Assembly (NCBI GenBank): GCA_039188505.1
Contig: JBCCZC010000247.1
Location: 1 to 8,330 of the forward strand
Direction of reading: 5' to 3'
Length of the DNA stretch: 8,330 nucleotides
From: JBCCZC01 sp039188505
Lineage (GTDB): Bacteria > Pseudomonadota > Gammaproteobacteria > Xanthomonadales > SZUA-38
Part shown: positions 1 through 6,472 of the stretch, in pieces
How the letters are laid out: each line of letters starts with the position of its first letter
Numbering within the stretch: position 1 is the first letter of the stretch
The notes under the pieces: generated by a model
What the model saw: the letters and a program-made list of their open reading frames with translations, nothing else
Told to the model about the DNA's origin: nothing
Database searches by the model: none
Made by a program: the position numbers and the translations under genes

Positions 1-486
1 ATCGACGGTCAGCTCGCCCTCGCAGACGGCAATGGTGATGGAGTCCGTGGTGACGCTCGCCGCCCGAGTCTTGATCTGGTAACTGGTGCGAAGTTCATAG
101 GTCCTTCCCGCTTCGAAGGTGACACGATAGGCGTTGTGGCAGTAGAGAGACCGCGGCTCACCCAAGCGAAAATAGCGATGGTTGATCAACACCTGACGAC
201 CCGCGGGTACACGTACCGTCAGGGGACCGTTCTTTTCTGAAGGACCATTCGCGAGTCGCTGGCCGTTGTCGTCATCGTTGACCCTGCAGGCTTCCGGATA
301 AATGAGGACGTGCCCCCGATCCCTGGGGAATATCCCAGCCAGCGGATTCGGATGCACCACCAGGAATGCCGCTTGCTCCTGCTCACTCGCCGGCAGCTCG
401 TAGCTGGGTTGCGAGCCGCAACCCAGCGCAGCCAGCAGCACCGAACAGCAGCCGACGGATCCGGCGATACGACCCATGGTCTTCAT
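1..486 (-). CDS. Putative lipoprotein of unknown function (3' end beyond window)
   Basis: The reading frame is open from ATG at 486 to the first base of the window, giving 162 codons without a stop, so the C-terminus is missing. The N-terminus is a lipoprotein signal: a short basic start (MKTMGR), a hydrophobic stretch, then ALGC with the likely lipidated cysteine at residue 23. The protein would therefore be exported and anchored to a membrane. The mature part is mixed polar with three further cysteines (near YPEAC, LYCHN and AVCEG), so disulfides are possible. An AAGGAG ribosome site lies 11 nt upstream (498-503), which supports this start over the second ATG three codons later. I do not recognise a family. 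The lipoprotein call is well supported by the sequence, but the function is unknown. Confidence 0.75.
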   Translation of the reverse strand, partial: MKTMGRIAGSVGCCSVLLAALGCGSQPSYELPASEQEQAAFLVVHPNPLAGIFPRDRGHVLIYPEACRVNDDDNGQRLANGPSEKNGPLTVRVPAGRQVLINHRYFRLGEPRSLYCHNAYRVTFEAGRTYELRTSYQIKTRAASVTTDSITIAVCEGELTVD

Positions 487-497
487 CTTCTTTGATT

Positions 498-503
498 CTC
501 CTT
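498..503 (-). promoter_or_regulatory. Ribosome binding site of the lipoprotein gene
   Basis: On the minus strand this reads AAGGAG, 11 nt before the ATG at 486. The spacing is slightly long but acceptable, and it decides the start codon. It is one of the few clear Shine-Dalgarno sites in this window. Confidence 0.55.
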
Positions 504-1038
504 GTGGCTTCGCATGGACTGACGTCGACAACGCCCGGCTCCTGAGCGGGTGGAGATGGCGGTGGACACGCGACCCTCAGACTGGCAGGGAAGCGGCATT
601 TCCTCCTGACGGTGAGCTTACGGATTGCTGATCCAGAGCACGGCCGCTCCGGAGTGCCGCGCCCTTGGCGAGGACGCGCTGGAGTATGGCTACCGGTGAC
701 CGCTTGACGCGCACCCGTCACCCGATCGGCGGTTCACGGTGGTGCATTCCGCGAGCGGCCCTTTGCCTTGACCGCGCAGTTTACCTAGGGTGGATGACCG
801 CACCCCGCACAGGCGTTTGGCCGAGCCAAGAGCGGAGAGCGTCTCATGGCCGATGAATTGCCGATAAATCTGCCCTTTGGGCCCAACAGGAGATGAGCGC
901 CATCGTTGCGCCCGGACGACGCATCCGGACATGCGGACGGACAGCGCCATCCATTGGCGGCGACCGTCTATTACGGTGGCTGTGCACGATGATCTCGGAC
1001 ACCCAAGAGGCGTCGCCGACGGCTGACAGACGCAGTCG
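504..1038. other. Intergenic region, about 535 bp, no recognisable gene
   Basis: This stretch separates the minus-strand lipoprotein gene from the plus-strand glycosyltransferase, so it must hold or border two divergent promoters. Short open frames exist on both strands (for example 665-856 plus and 690-1058 minus). Their translations are rich in Arg, Ser, Cys and Trp with no recognisable motif or convincing ribosome site, which is typical of chance frames in GC-rich DNA. A TTGACC hexamer at 768-773 resembles a -35 element but has no good -10 at 16-18 bp. No tRNA-like fold, strong terminator or long repeat was seen. It could hold a decayed gene, a small RNA or only divergent control sequence. 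Confidence 0.5.
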
Positions 1039-2133
1039 ATGAAGCTGGCGTTCCTCAACTACCGGTATCGACCCGGTGCGACCAACGGTGGCAACGTCCA
1101 CGTGGCCCAGTTCGTCAGCAACGCCGTGGCGCTGGGCCATGAGGTCTGGATGGATGCGGACCATCGGCACGAGCTCGCAAAACCGCTCCCGCACGATGAC
1201 CTGCTGGACGCGTTGGATCGCATGGACGTGGTTTACATCCGCGTGGACCGTGGTTTTCCCGAGATCTGCGGGCAGATCGACCGGGCGCGCCACGACCGCT
1301 TTACCTCGACACTCGTCGTCTGGGAGTTCAACGCACCGCCGAGCTACGCCGGGCTCAGGGGCGCGACCGATGCCGAGATCGACGCGATCGTCGACAAGTT
1401 CCGCCAGCACCGGGCCGCGTGCGACCTGGCCATCGGCGTTTCCCGTTCGCTGACGGAGCAGATTCAGGAGCTGCTCGGTCTACAGCACACCGTGACGATC
1501 TCCAATGGCTCGGATCCAGCGTTGTTTCGACCGGATGCGCCGCCGCAATCGGATATCGCGACCGGGCCCGACACGCTCAACGTCGTCTGGGTCGGCAGCG
1601 CTCATATTCCGTGGCACGACCTGGACCTGGTGAGGCAGGCCGCCGAACGACTCTGGCAGCGGCATCAGGATAGCCGGATCCGGTTCCATATCATCGGGAG
1701 GGGCCTGGCAAGGGCGGACGAGTGGCCGGAGAACGTCGTCTACCACGGTCCGATTCCCTACGACCGCCTACCACATTGGCTGGCCGCGATGGACGTCGGC
1801 CTCGTGCTCTATCGCCCGGGCCCTGCCGACTACAATTCACCGCTGAAGCTGTTTGACTACATGGCCAGCGGGCTGGCCGTGGTCGGCTCGAAGCATCCGC
1901 AGATGGGCGAGGTCTTTTCCGCATGCGACCCGCTCGACCTGATGCTCCCCGACAACGCGCCAGCGACCCTGGCTGACCGCCTGCTGCAGCTGCACGCGGA
2001 CCGCGACCGGGTAGCCACGCTCGGCCGGTCGGCGAGGCGGCTCATCGTCGAGAAGTACAACTGGACGCGGTCGGTGTCGGACACGCTGGACGCGATACGT
2101 CTGCATCTTGAAAGGAAGAGACGGGGCGTCTGA
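1039..2133 (+). CDS. Glycosyltransferase, GT-B fold, family 4-like
   Basis: This 364-residue protein has the two-domain layout of retaining GT4 (RfaB/GPGTF-like) enzymes, which move a sugar from an activated nucleotide sugar to an acceptor such as a lipid-linked glycan or polysaccharide. The N-terminus (MKLAFLNYRY, then GGNVHV at 17-22) fits the first Rossmann strand and glycine-rich loop. The linker and C-terminal domain show ISNGSDPALFRP (154-165), VWVGS (183-187), VVYHGPIPYDRLPHWLAAMDVGL (about 233-255) and the donor-site block SPLKLFDYMASG (267-278). In that block an Asp sits where many members have the first Glu of the EX7E motif. YNW near 340-342 is the usual C-terminal end block. The start is fixed by an in-frame TGA at 1024, but no clear Shine-Dalgarno site precedes it. 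It converges on the NodZ-like gene. Donor and acceptor cannot be read from sequence. Confidence 0.85.
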   Translation: MKLAFLNYRYRPGATNGGNVHVAQFVSNAVALGHEVWMDADHRHELAKPLPHDDLLDALDRMDVVYIRVDRGFPEICGQIDRARHDRFTSTLVVWEFNAPPSYAGLRGATDAEIDAIVDKFRQHRAACDLAIGVSRSLTEQIQELLGLQHTVTISNGSDPALFRPDAPPQSDIATGPDTLNVVWVGSAHIPWHDLDLVRQAAERLWQRHQDSRIRFHIIGRGLARADEWPENVVYHGPIPYDRLPHWLAAMDVGLVLYRPGPADYNSPLKLFDYMASGLAVVGSKHPQMGEVFSACDPLDLMLPDNAPATLADRLLQLHADRDRVATLGRSARRLIVEKYNWTRSVSDTLDAIRLHLERKRRGV

Positions 2134-2197
2134 AACCGCTGTGGGAAAGTCACCGCACCGCGGCAGCAGCGCAGTCAGGTGAGGGTTCGAAACAGGG

Positions 2198-3181
2198 TCA
2201 GAGATCCACTTCGATCAACTCAAGCGGGGAATGCCCGGCGGATGAGCGATTGAACTGCGGGTAGAAGGTGAACTGGCTGGTCGTGTGGAGCAGCACGTCG
2301 CACCGCGACAGCAACACCATTTCGGCCAAAGTCGAAATCGCCGCATCGACGCCGGGCGCTCCGCTATGCAGCGGACCGTCCCCTGGGGGCCGGAACTGCT
2401 TGGGAAAACTCACCGCCTCGGGCAGCGCCCGTCCGAAGGCATCCTGGACTTCCACGCTGTCGGTACAGAGGAATACTGTCCCGCGCTCGCCTGCCTTCCC
2501 GCGAGCCGTCGCGAGCGTCCGCAGGCATCGATCGACCAGCATCTGCGGGTCCTTACCGAGACGATTCCGGGATCGTTTCGTAAATTCGCCGTTGCCATGT
2601 CGGACGTGCAGGCCGAAGACCGGCCGCGTCGCGAAGTGCCGCGCCGCGAATTCGTCGGCCCGGGAGACGACGGCAGCTGACTCCGTAAGGCCATCAAAGA
2701 AGTCCGCTATCAGAGCGGCCGATGGCATGTCCGAGTACCGCGCCTTGCCAGATCCAACGTCCCGGAGTCCGTGATGAAAGACGACGGTTGGGGCCGCATG
2801 ATCGTCCCCACTGGTGCACAGCGCGTACTGCGCGGTGCGCGGGAACTGGATGTCGGGGTAGGCGTCGTCCAACCGGTCAGCGCTGAAATAGCGATCCGGG
2901 ATTTCGTGGATGGAGCGCTGATTCCAGCCGCTGGGATGAAACGGTTCGGGGAATCGATAGCTTGCGAGCGCGCTTCCGGTGATGATCGGCACGCCCGCGA
3001 TCTCCGCCCGGTTCTCGAACAGGACGTCGAAGAGGTTCATGGCGGCATCGGGCAGATACTCGGAATGCCGCCAGTCGATGACCAGGGCGCGATCCGTTCG
3101 CCGCGCATAGTCCCAGGTGCGCAGCAGGCAAAGGAGGCAGGAGCCCAGCCCGGCAACCCGTTTCGATACGACGACGCGCAT
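2198..3181 (-). CDS. NodZ-like alpha-1,6-fucosyltransferase family protein (GT23-type)
   Basis: This 327-residue protein resembles the NodZ/FUT8 family, GDP-fucose-dependent enzymes; rhizobial NodZ fucosylates the reducing-end GlcNAc of Nod factors. Visible family features are an N-terminal block VVVSKRVAGLGSCLLCLLRTWDYARRT-type (residues 3-29) followed by ALVIDWRHSEYL (32-43), the nucleotide-sugar block HVRHGNGE (192-199), VFLCTDS (236-242), and the C-terminal EMVLLSRCDVLLHTTSQF block (287-304). The length is close to rhizobial NodZ. The frame extends 72 codons upstream to 3397, but that stretch is low-quality, overlaps the monooxygenase gene and carries no family similarity, so I place the start at ATG 3181, where the conserved N-terminus begins. 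The Shine-Dalgarno is weak. It follows the monooxygenase gene by 43 bp on the same strand, suggesting shared transcription. No nod gene lies nearby, so the acceptor is probably another surface glycan (inference). Confidence 0.8.
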   Translation of the reverse strand: MRVVVSKRVAGLGSCLLCLLRTWDYARRTDRALVIDWRHSEYLPDAAMNLFDVLFENRAEIAGVPIITGSALASYRFPEPFHPSGWNQRSIHEIPDRYFSADRLDDAYPDIQFPRTAQYALCTSGDDHAAPTVVFHHGLRDVGSGKARYSDMPSAALIADFFDGLTESAAVVSRADEFAARHFATRPVFGLHVRHGNGEFTKRSRNRLGKDPQMLVDRCLRTLATARGKAGERGTVFLCTDSVEVQDAFGRALPEAVSFPKQFRPPGDGPLHSGAPGVDAAISTLAEMVLLSRCDVLLHTTSQFTFYPQFNRSSAGHSPLELIEVDL

Positions 3182-3224
3182 CAGGTCCGACCTGCCCAAG
3201 CAACAGCTCCCTTCAGCTGCCGGA

Positions 3225-4607
3225 TCATCGCGCCGGTTGCGCCGCGCCCGTGTCGACCTGCGCTCCCGATGCTGCTGGCCGCGGCATGCCGAGGTGATCC
3301 CGGAGCGTCCGGCCGCGATAGGCCTTCGGGTGGCGGCCCCGTCGCTGGAGCTCGGGCACGACCCACTGAACGAAACCCTCGTAGGACCCCGGCACATGGC
3401 TGGCCGTGATCGCGAAGCCGTCGCAGCCGCCTTCGGTCATCCATTCCTCCATCCGGTCCGCGATGTCCGCGCCGGTGCCGACCCAGGGGTTGCGCAGGCG
3501 GCCTCGCTGGGTCGCGCTGATGAAGTCCCTGACCGATGGGCTTCGCCCTTCCGTGAATGTCAGGGTCCGGTCACGCAGGCTCTGCCAACCCGTCATCGCG
3601 TTCAGCTCGGCGTCGGTGAACGGCTCATCGAGGGAGCGCCCCCCGAAGTCGAGGTTCAGGGCTTCGGAAAGTAGCAGCAGCGAGTCGGTCGTGGTTGGAA
3701 GCTCCGCAATCACAGAGCGCTTCTGCTCGGCAGCCTCGCGCGTTTCTGCAACGATCGGCTGACAGAGGTGGATGATCGCGATGTCGTCAGGCTCCCGCCC
3801 CCGCTCACGGGCCAATTCCCGGAGCCGGTCGGTCTGTTGCCGAGCGGTCGCGATGTCCGGAAAGACCGCGAAGACCAGCTCGGCCCAGTCGGCAGCGAAG
3901 CGCAGCCCACGCGTGCTCTGCCCGGCCTGGATCAGGACCGGGTGTCCCTGTGGCGAGCGTGGCACCGTGAACGGGCCGCGTGAGGCGAGAAAGCGACCCC
4001 GGTAGTCCAGCCTGCGCACACGTTCAGGGTCCGCGAAGACGCCGTTGCTACGGTCGACGACCAGCGCCTCGTCGTCCCAGCCGTTCCAGTGTCCAAGCAC
4101 GATTTCCAGGAACTCGTCGGCCCTGTCGTAGCGCTCGTCGTGGGGGATGACGTCGGCCCGGCCCATGTTCCGCGCCTCGACCGAGTTGAGGGACGTCACG
4201 ATATTCCAGGCCATGCGTCCATCCGTCATATGATCCATGCTCTGGAAGAGACGGGCCGCGTGGAAGGGAGCGTGGTAGCTGGTCGACAGGGTGGCGCCGA
4301 CGCCCAGGCGGCTAGTCGCCATGGCCAGCGGCATGAGCGCGGCGAACGGATCCAGCTTGACGCAGCGTACGCCGTCCCGGACCGCGTCCTCGTAGGAACC
4401 GCCGTGGTATTCGGGCATCGCGAGGCGATCGTCGAATAAGGCCAGGTGGAAGCAGCCCTTCTCGAGCACGCGCCCGATGTGCGCGTAGTAGTCCGCCGTC
4501 AGAAAGCCGGTGCTGTGCTCCGGGTGCCGCCACGAAGCGACGAAGTTCGTGCAGTTCTGGGCCTGAACGAAGCCGACGAGGATCGCCTCCCCTGCGCTCC
4601 TGCTCAT
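3225..4607 (-). CDS. FMN-dependent luciferase-like monooxygenase, NtaA/SnaA/DszA group
   Basis: This 460-residue protein matches the nitrilotriacetate monooxygenase component A type of bacterial luciferase-like TIM-barrel enzymes. These use reduced FMN supplied by a separate reductase, plus O2, to oxidise small organic or sulfur compounds. Visible family marks are ASWRHPE near residues 24-30, LFDDRLAMPEY (57-67), the signature MDHMTDGRMAWNIVTS (124-139), ARNMG (145-149), HPVLIQAGQSTRGLRFAADWAELVF (222-246), WVGTGADIADRMEEW (375-389), VPEL (417-420) and LRDHLG (435-440). Length is normal for the group. The frame runs to 4802, but the extra 65 codons lack similarity. ATG 4607 fits the family N-terminus, and a GTG at 4619 is an alternative. 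No flavin reductase gene is in the window. The substrate cannot be inferred. Confidence 0.88.
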   Translation of the reverse strand: MSRSAGEAILVGFVQAQNCTNFVASWRHPEHSTGFLTADYYAHIGRVLEKGCFHLALFDDRLAMPEYHGGSYEDAVRDGVRCVKLDPFAALMPLAMATSRLGVGATLSTSYHAPFHAARLFQSMDHMTDGRMAWNIVTSLNSVEARNMGRADVIPHDERYDRADEFLEIVLGHWNGWDDEALVVDRSNGVFADPERVRRLDYRGRFLASRGPFTVPRSPQGHPVLIQAGQSTRGLRFAADWAELVFAVFPDIATARQQTDRLRELARERGREPDDIAIIHLCQPIVAETREAAEQKRSVIAELPTTTDSLLLLSEALNLDFGGRSLDEPFTDAELNAMTGWQSLRDRTLTFTEGRSPSVRDFISATQRGRLRNPWVGTGADIADRMEEWMTEGGCDGFAITASHVPGSYEGFVQWVVPELQRRGRHPKAYRGRTLRDHLGMPRPAASGAQVDTGAAQPAR

Positions 4608-4754
4608 CGTCCGGAACACCCCGTCATTCGAAAGTGCCGAGAGCTTAGACCCTGCATCCGCGGCTGGAAAGCGCTGACCAGGCCCGAGCGCCGTCCAGAC
4701 CACGCCGATGTGCGAATCGGCGCTCGCGTGCATTGAAAGGAAGGAGGACCAGAA

Positions 4755-4760
4755 AAGGAG
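4755..4760 (+). promoter_or_regulatory. Ribosome binding site of the membrane-protein gene
   Basis: AAGGAG lies 8 nt before ATG 4769 and decides this start over the TTG at 4733. A second, longer Shine-Dalgarno-like AAGGAGG sits at 4741-4747, but no start codon follows it at a usable distance, so the pair looks like a purine-rich tandem site for one gene. Confidence 0.65.
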
Positions 4761-4768
4761 CAGAAGCG

Positions 4769-5557
4769 ATGTCGGTGAGAGACCTCTTGAGTATGAACCC
4801 ACGCGATCCGCGGGAAGTTGCCGATGTCATGGCCTACGTCCGGGCCAGCACTTCGAATTCGACGTCGGTCGTTGTGCGCGCGGCCTTCCTGACGCTCGCC
4901 TGGATGCTCGTGGCTCGGGCGATCGATGGTTTCGGCGTCAGCCTGGGCTACGTCGTGCTGCCGTGGGTCGTGCAGTTTCTCCTCATCCAGTGGCTCGGCC
5001 TGACGCTGGCTGCCCGGGTCGTGGACGAACCTCGCTTTCGGGAGACTGCCGGATCCGTCGTCGGCAAGCTCGGATGGACCATTGCCCTGAGTCTGCCTTA
5101 CGTGATTCTGCTCGGCTGGGACAGCGGATTCTCGCTTGCGCTGCTGCAGGAGCGCCTCCCGGATGCGCTGGCCCGCGTGGCCGAGTCGGGCATTGCCGCG
5201 GCAACCGCAACGCTCGCCCTGTCGACGATGTTCGAGACGATGCGGGATCTCCGCAGGTGGCGAACGGAGCAGGAGCCCTTCATCTTCCGGCCGTCGCAGC
5301 GCACCGCCGTTCGCATGATACTGCTGGTCGTCCTTGCGATCGCTGTGCCCATCGCGCTCCACGTGATGAGCCAGGACCCTGCGTCGTCCTTACCGACCTT
5401 CCAGGAGGGGTGGAGCTATGCCTGGCTTGCGTTCGGAATCCTGGTCGCCATGGACGCCCTCATCGTGCTCTTTGGCGGGCGGGTCCGCGACCACTTCCGG
5501 TCGGTCGTCGACAAGCAGGCAGCTCGGATGACGCGCGCCGGCGGGCAGCCCTTCTAG
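4769..5557 (+). CDS. Multi-pass integral membrane protein, unknown function
   Basis: This 262-residue protein begins with a polar cytoplasmic-looking segment (MSVRDLLSMNPRDPREVADVM). It then has hydrophobic segments at about 33-53, 58-82 and 102-118, a weaker one near 140-155, and two more at about 182-200 and 215-236. A charged stretch (MRDLRRWRTEQE, 158-169) lies in the middle, and the tail is basic. That suggests five or six membrane passes in the inner membrane. I recognise no family motif, catalytic residues or ligand site. The gene is divergent from the monooxygenase and is followed 144 bp later by a same-strand lipoprotein gene. The start choice rests on the strong AAGGAG site. The coding call is firm; the role is unknown. 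Confidence 0.8.
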   Translation: MSVRDLLSMNPRDPREVADVMAYVRASTSNSTSVVVRAAFLTLAWMLVARAIDGFGVSLGYVVLPWVVQFLLIQWLGLTLAARVVDEPRFRETAGSVVGKLGWTIALSLPYVILLGWDSGFSLALLQERLPDALARVAESGIAAATATLALSTMFETMRDLRRWRTEQEPFIFRPSQRTAVRMILLVVLAIAVPIALHVMSQDPASSLPTFQEGWSYAWLAFGILVAMDALIVLFGGRVRDHFRSVVDKQAARMTRAGGQPF

Positions 5558-5573
5558 GCGGCACCTTGCCCCA

Positions 5574-5602
5574 TTGGTATCAGCTCGAGGAGCGCCTATG
5601 CT
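5574..5602 (+). promoter_or_regulatory. Possible sigma70-type promoter for the lipoprotein gene
   Basis: TTGGTA (5574-5579), then exactly 17 bp, then TATGCT (5597-5602) matches the -35/-10 pattern at four of six positions in each box. Transcription would begin near 5609, giving a leader of about 93 nt before ATG 5702. Each box is weak and the match could be chance. Confidence 0.3.
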
Positions 5603-5701
5603 CGGGTGTCCGGGAAGCTCACGAGACTCGGAAATCCCTCACGGGCACATCCGTACGCCGTGTGCCACCGCCGCTCCGCTTGCAGCCATTCCGGGAAAAC
5701 C

Positions 5702-6316
5702 ATGCCATCGACACGCCTGCCCATTCGAACGATCTCGGTCATGCTCGCCGCATCGACTCTGAGCGCCTGCGCGGGGGTGCCTCTGACCTCGATGCTCAAG
5801 CTGAGCCGCCTGTTGCCGCTGGAGGCCGACCCCGCCCAGATCCGGGTCGCCGTTCGCGCCGATCGAGCGATCGCGCTGAGGACCGGAGATGTGACCATGG
5901 GTATCACCTACGAAGCAGCCGACAACGCTCTCTCGCTTCAGGAGGAGTTCGTTGTCCAGGTCGACCGGGGCGCGATCCTGCCGCCGGAGCTGCTCCGGGG
6001 CCTTGGCGAGAAGGAAGCCGTGACGATCATGGCGCTCTCGGATTCCGACGCCCGGCGCTTCAGCCGAACGCAGGCAAAGATCCGTGGCGCCGAGGCCAAC
6101 GCCGAAGGGGGCGAGGGCGGCTTCTCCCTGGGCGTGACCTACGGCTGCACCAACGGCCCGCTCCCGACCGAAGAACTACTGATCGACATCTACCTGCAGA
6201 CGGCGCTAGATGACGAGTTCTTCGTCATGAACGCCGACGTCGATTTGTACGCCACGGTGATGCCCGACGGCCAGGAGATCCCGCGCTGGCCCGAATGCGA
6301 GGACGACGCCGCGTAG
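5702..6316 (+). CDS. Putative acidic lipoprotein, unknown function
   Basis: This 204-residue protein has a classic lipoprotein signal: basic start (MPSTRLPIRT), hydrophobic core, and lipobox LSAC with Cys23 as the lipidated residue. The mature part begins with a segment (LKLSRLLPLEADPAQIRVAVRAD, about 33-54) that I loosely associate with small conserved proteobacterial lipoproteins of unknown role; I cannot name the family. Beyond it the chain is predicted beta-rich and acidic. Cys149 (TYGCTNG) and Cys199 (WPECEDDAA) could form a periplasmic disulfide. The frame is open upstream to 5606, but the extension has no signal-peptide character, so ATG 5702 is preferred even though its Shine-Dalgarno is weak. 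The tail is strongly acidic (ECEDDAA). The export call is solid; function is unknown. Confidence 0.78.
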   Translation: MPSTRLPIRTISVMLAASTLSACAGVPLTSMLKLSRLLPLEADPAQIRVAVRADRAIALRTGDVTMGITYEAADNALSLQEEFVVQVDRGAILPPELLRGLGEKEAVTIMALSDSDARRFSRTQAKIRGAEANAEGGEGGFSLGVTYGCTNGPLPTEELLIDIYLQTALDDEFFVMNADVDLYATVMPDGQEIPRWPECEDDAA

Positions 6317-6323
6317 GCGCGTG

Positions 6324-6387
6324 CCCCGGACCGATATCAGTCGGCGGATCCGACATTGTGCTGGCGGCGTCCGGGGCGGCCCCGGAC
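6324..6387 (+). promoter_or_regulatory. Competing GC-rich hairpins between lipoprotein and hydroxylase genes
   Basis: CCCCGGAC occurs at 6324-6331 and again at 6380-6387, and its exact complement GTCCGGGG lies between them at 6369-6376. The middle arm can pair with the downstream copy (8-bp stem, 3-nt loop CGG) or with the upstream copy (extendable to 9 bp with G6323-C6377). The second option encloses a small hairpin GTCGG/CCGAC at 6340-6354. The two folds exclude each other. No T-run follows 6387, so a standard intrinsic terminator is not shown. It may end transcription of the lipoprotein gene, act as an attenuator-like switch for the next gene, or be a chance feature of GC-rich DNA. Confidence 0.4.
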
Positions 6388-6472
6388 TTCCGTCACTAGG
6401 CCTGCCACCGGCTTTCCTGTGCGCTAGGGGGGCCTCCGGCATTGCATGTCATGAGGAGCGACCTTTCCGACC

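Noticed and set aside
768..796. TTGACC resembling a -35 box or MerR-type spaced promoter
   Set aside because: No acceptable -10 at 16-19 bp and no clear dyad between the boxes.
690..1058. 122-codon minus-strand frame in the large intergenic region
   Set aside because: The composition is rich in Cys, Ser and Arg, with no motif and no convincing ribosome site; it also overlaps the start of the glycosyltransferase.
2134..2197. Search for a terminator between the convergent glycosyltransferase genes
   Set aside because: Only TCACC/GGTGA arms with a loop of over 20 nt were seen, with no T-run.
3182..3397. 72-codon in-frame N-terminal extension of the NodZ-like protein
   Set aside because: It is Arg/Ser-rich, overlaps the monooxygenase gene in another frame and precedes the conserved family N-terminus.
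4608..4802. 65-codon upstream extension of the monooxygenase frame, containing a hydrophobic segment
   Set aside because: It overlaps the membrane-protein start on the other strand and lacks family similarity; the hydrophobic run is probably chance.
4708..6213. 501-codon plus-strand open frame
   Set aside because: It is an Arg/Pro/Gly-rich shadow of the membrane protein and lipoprotein genes, which have clear ribosome site or signal peptide features in their own frame.
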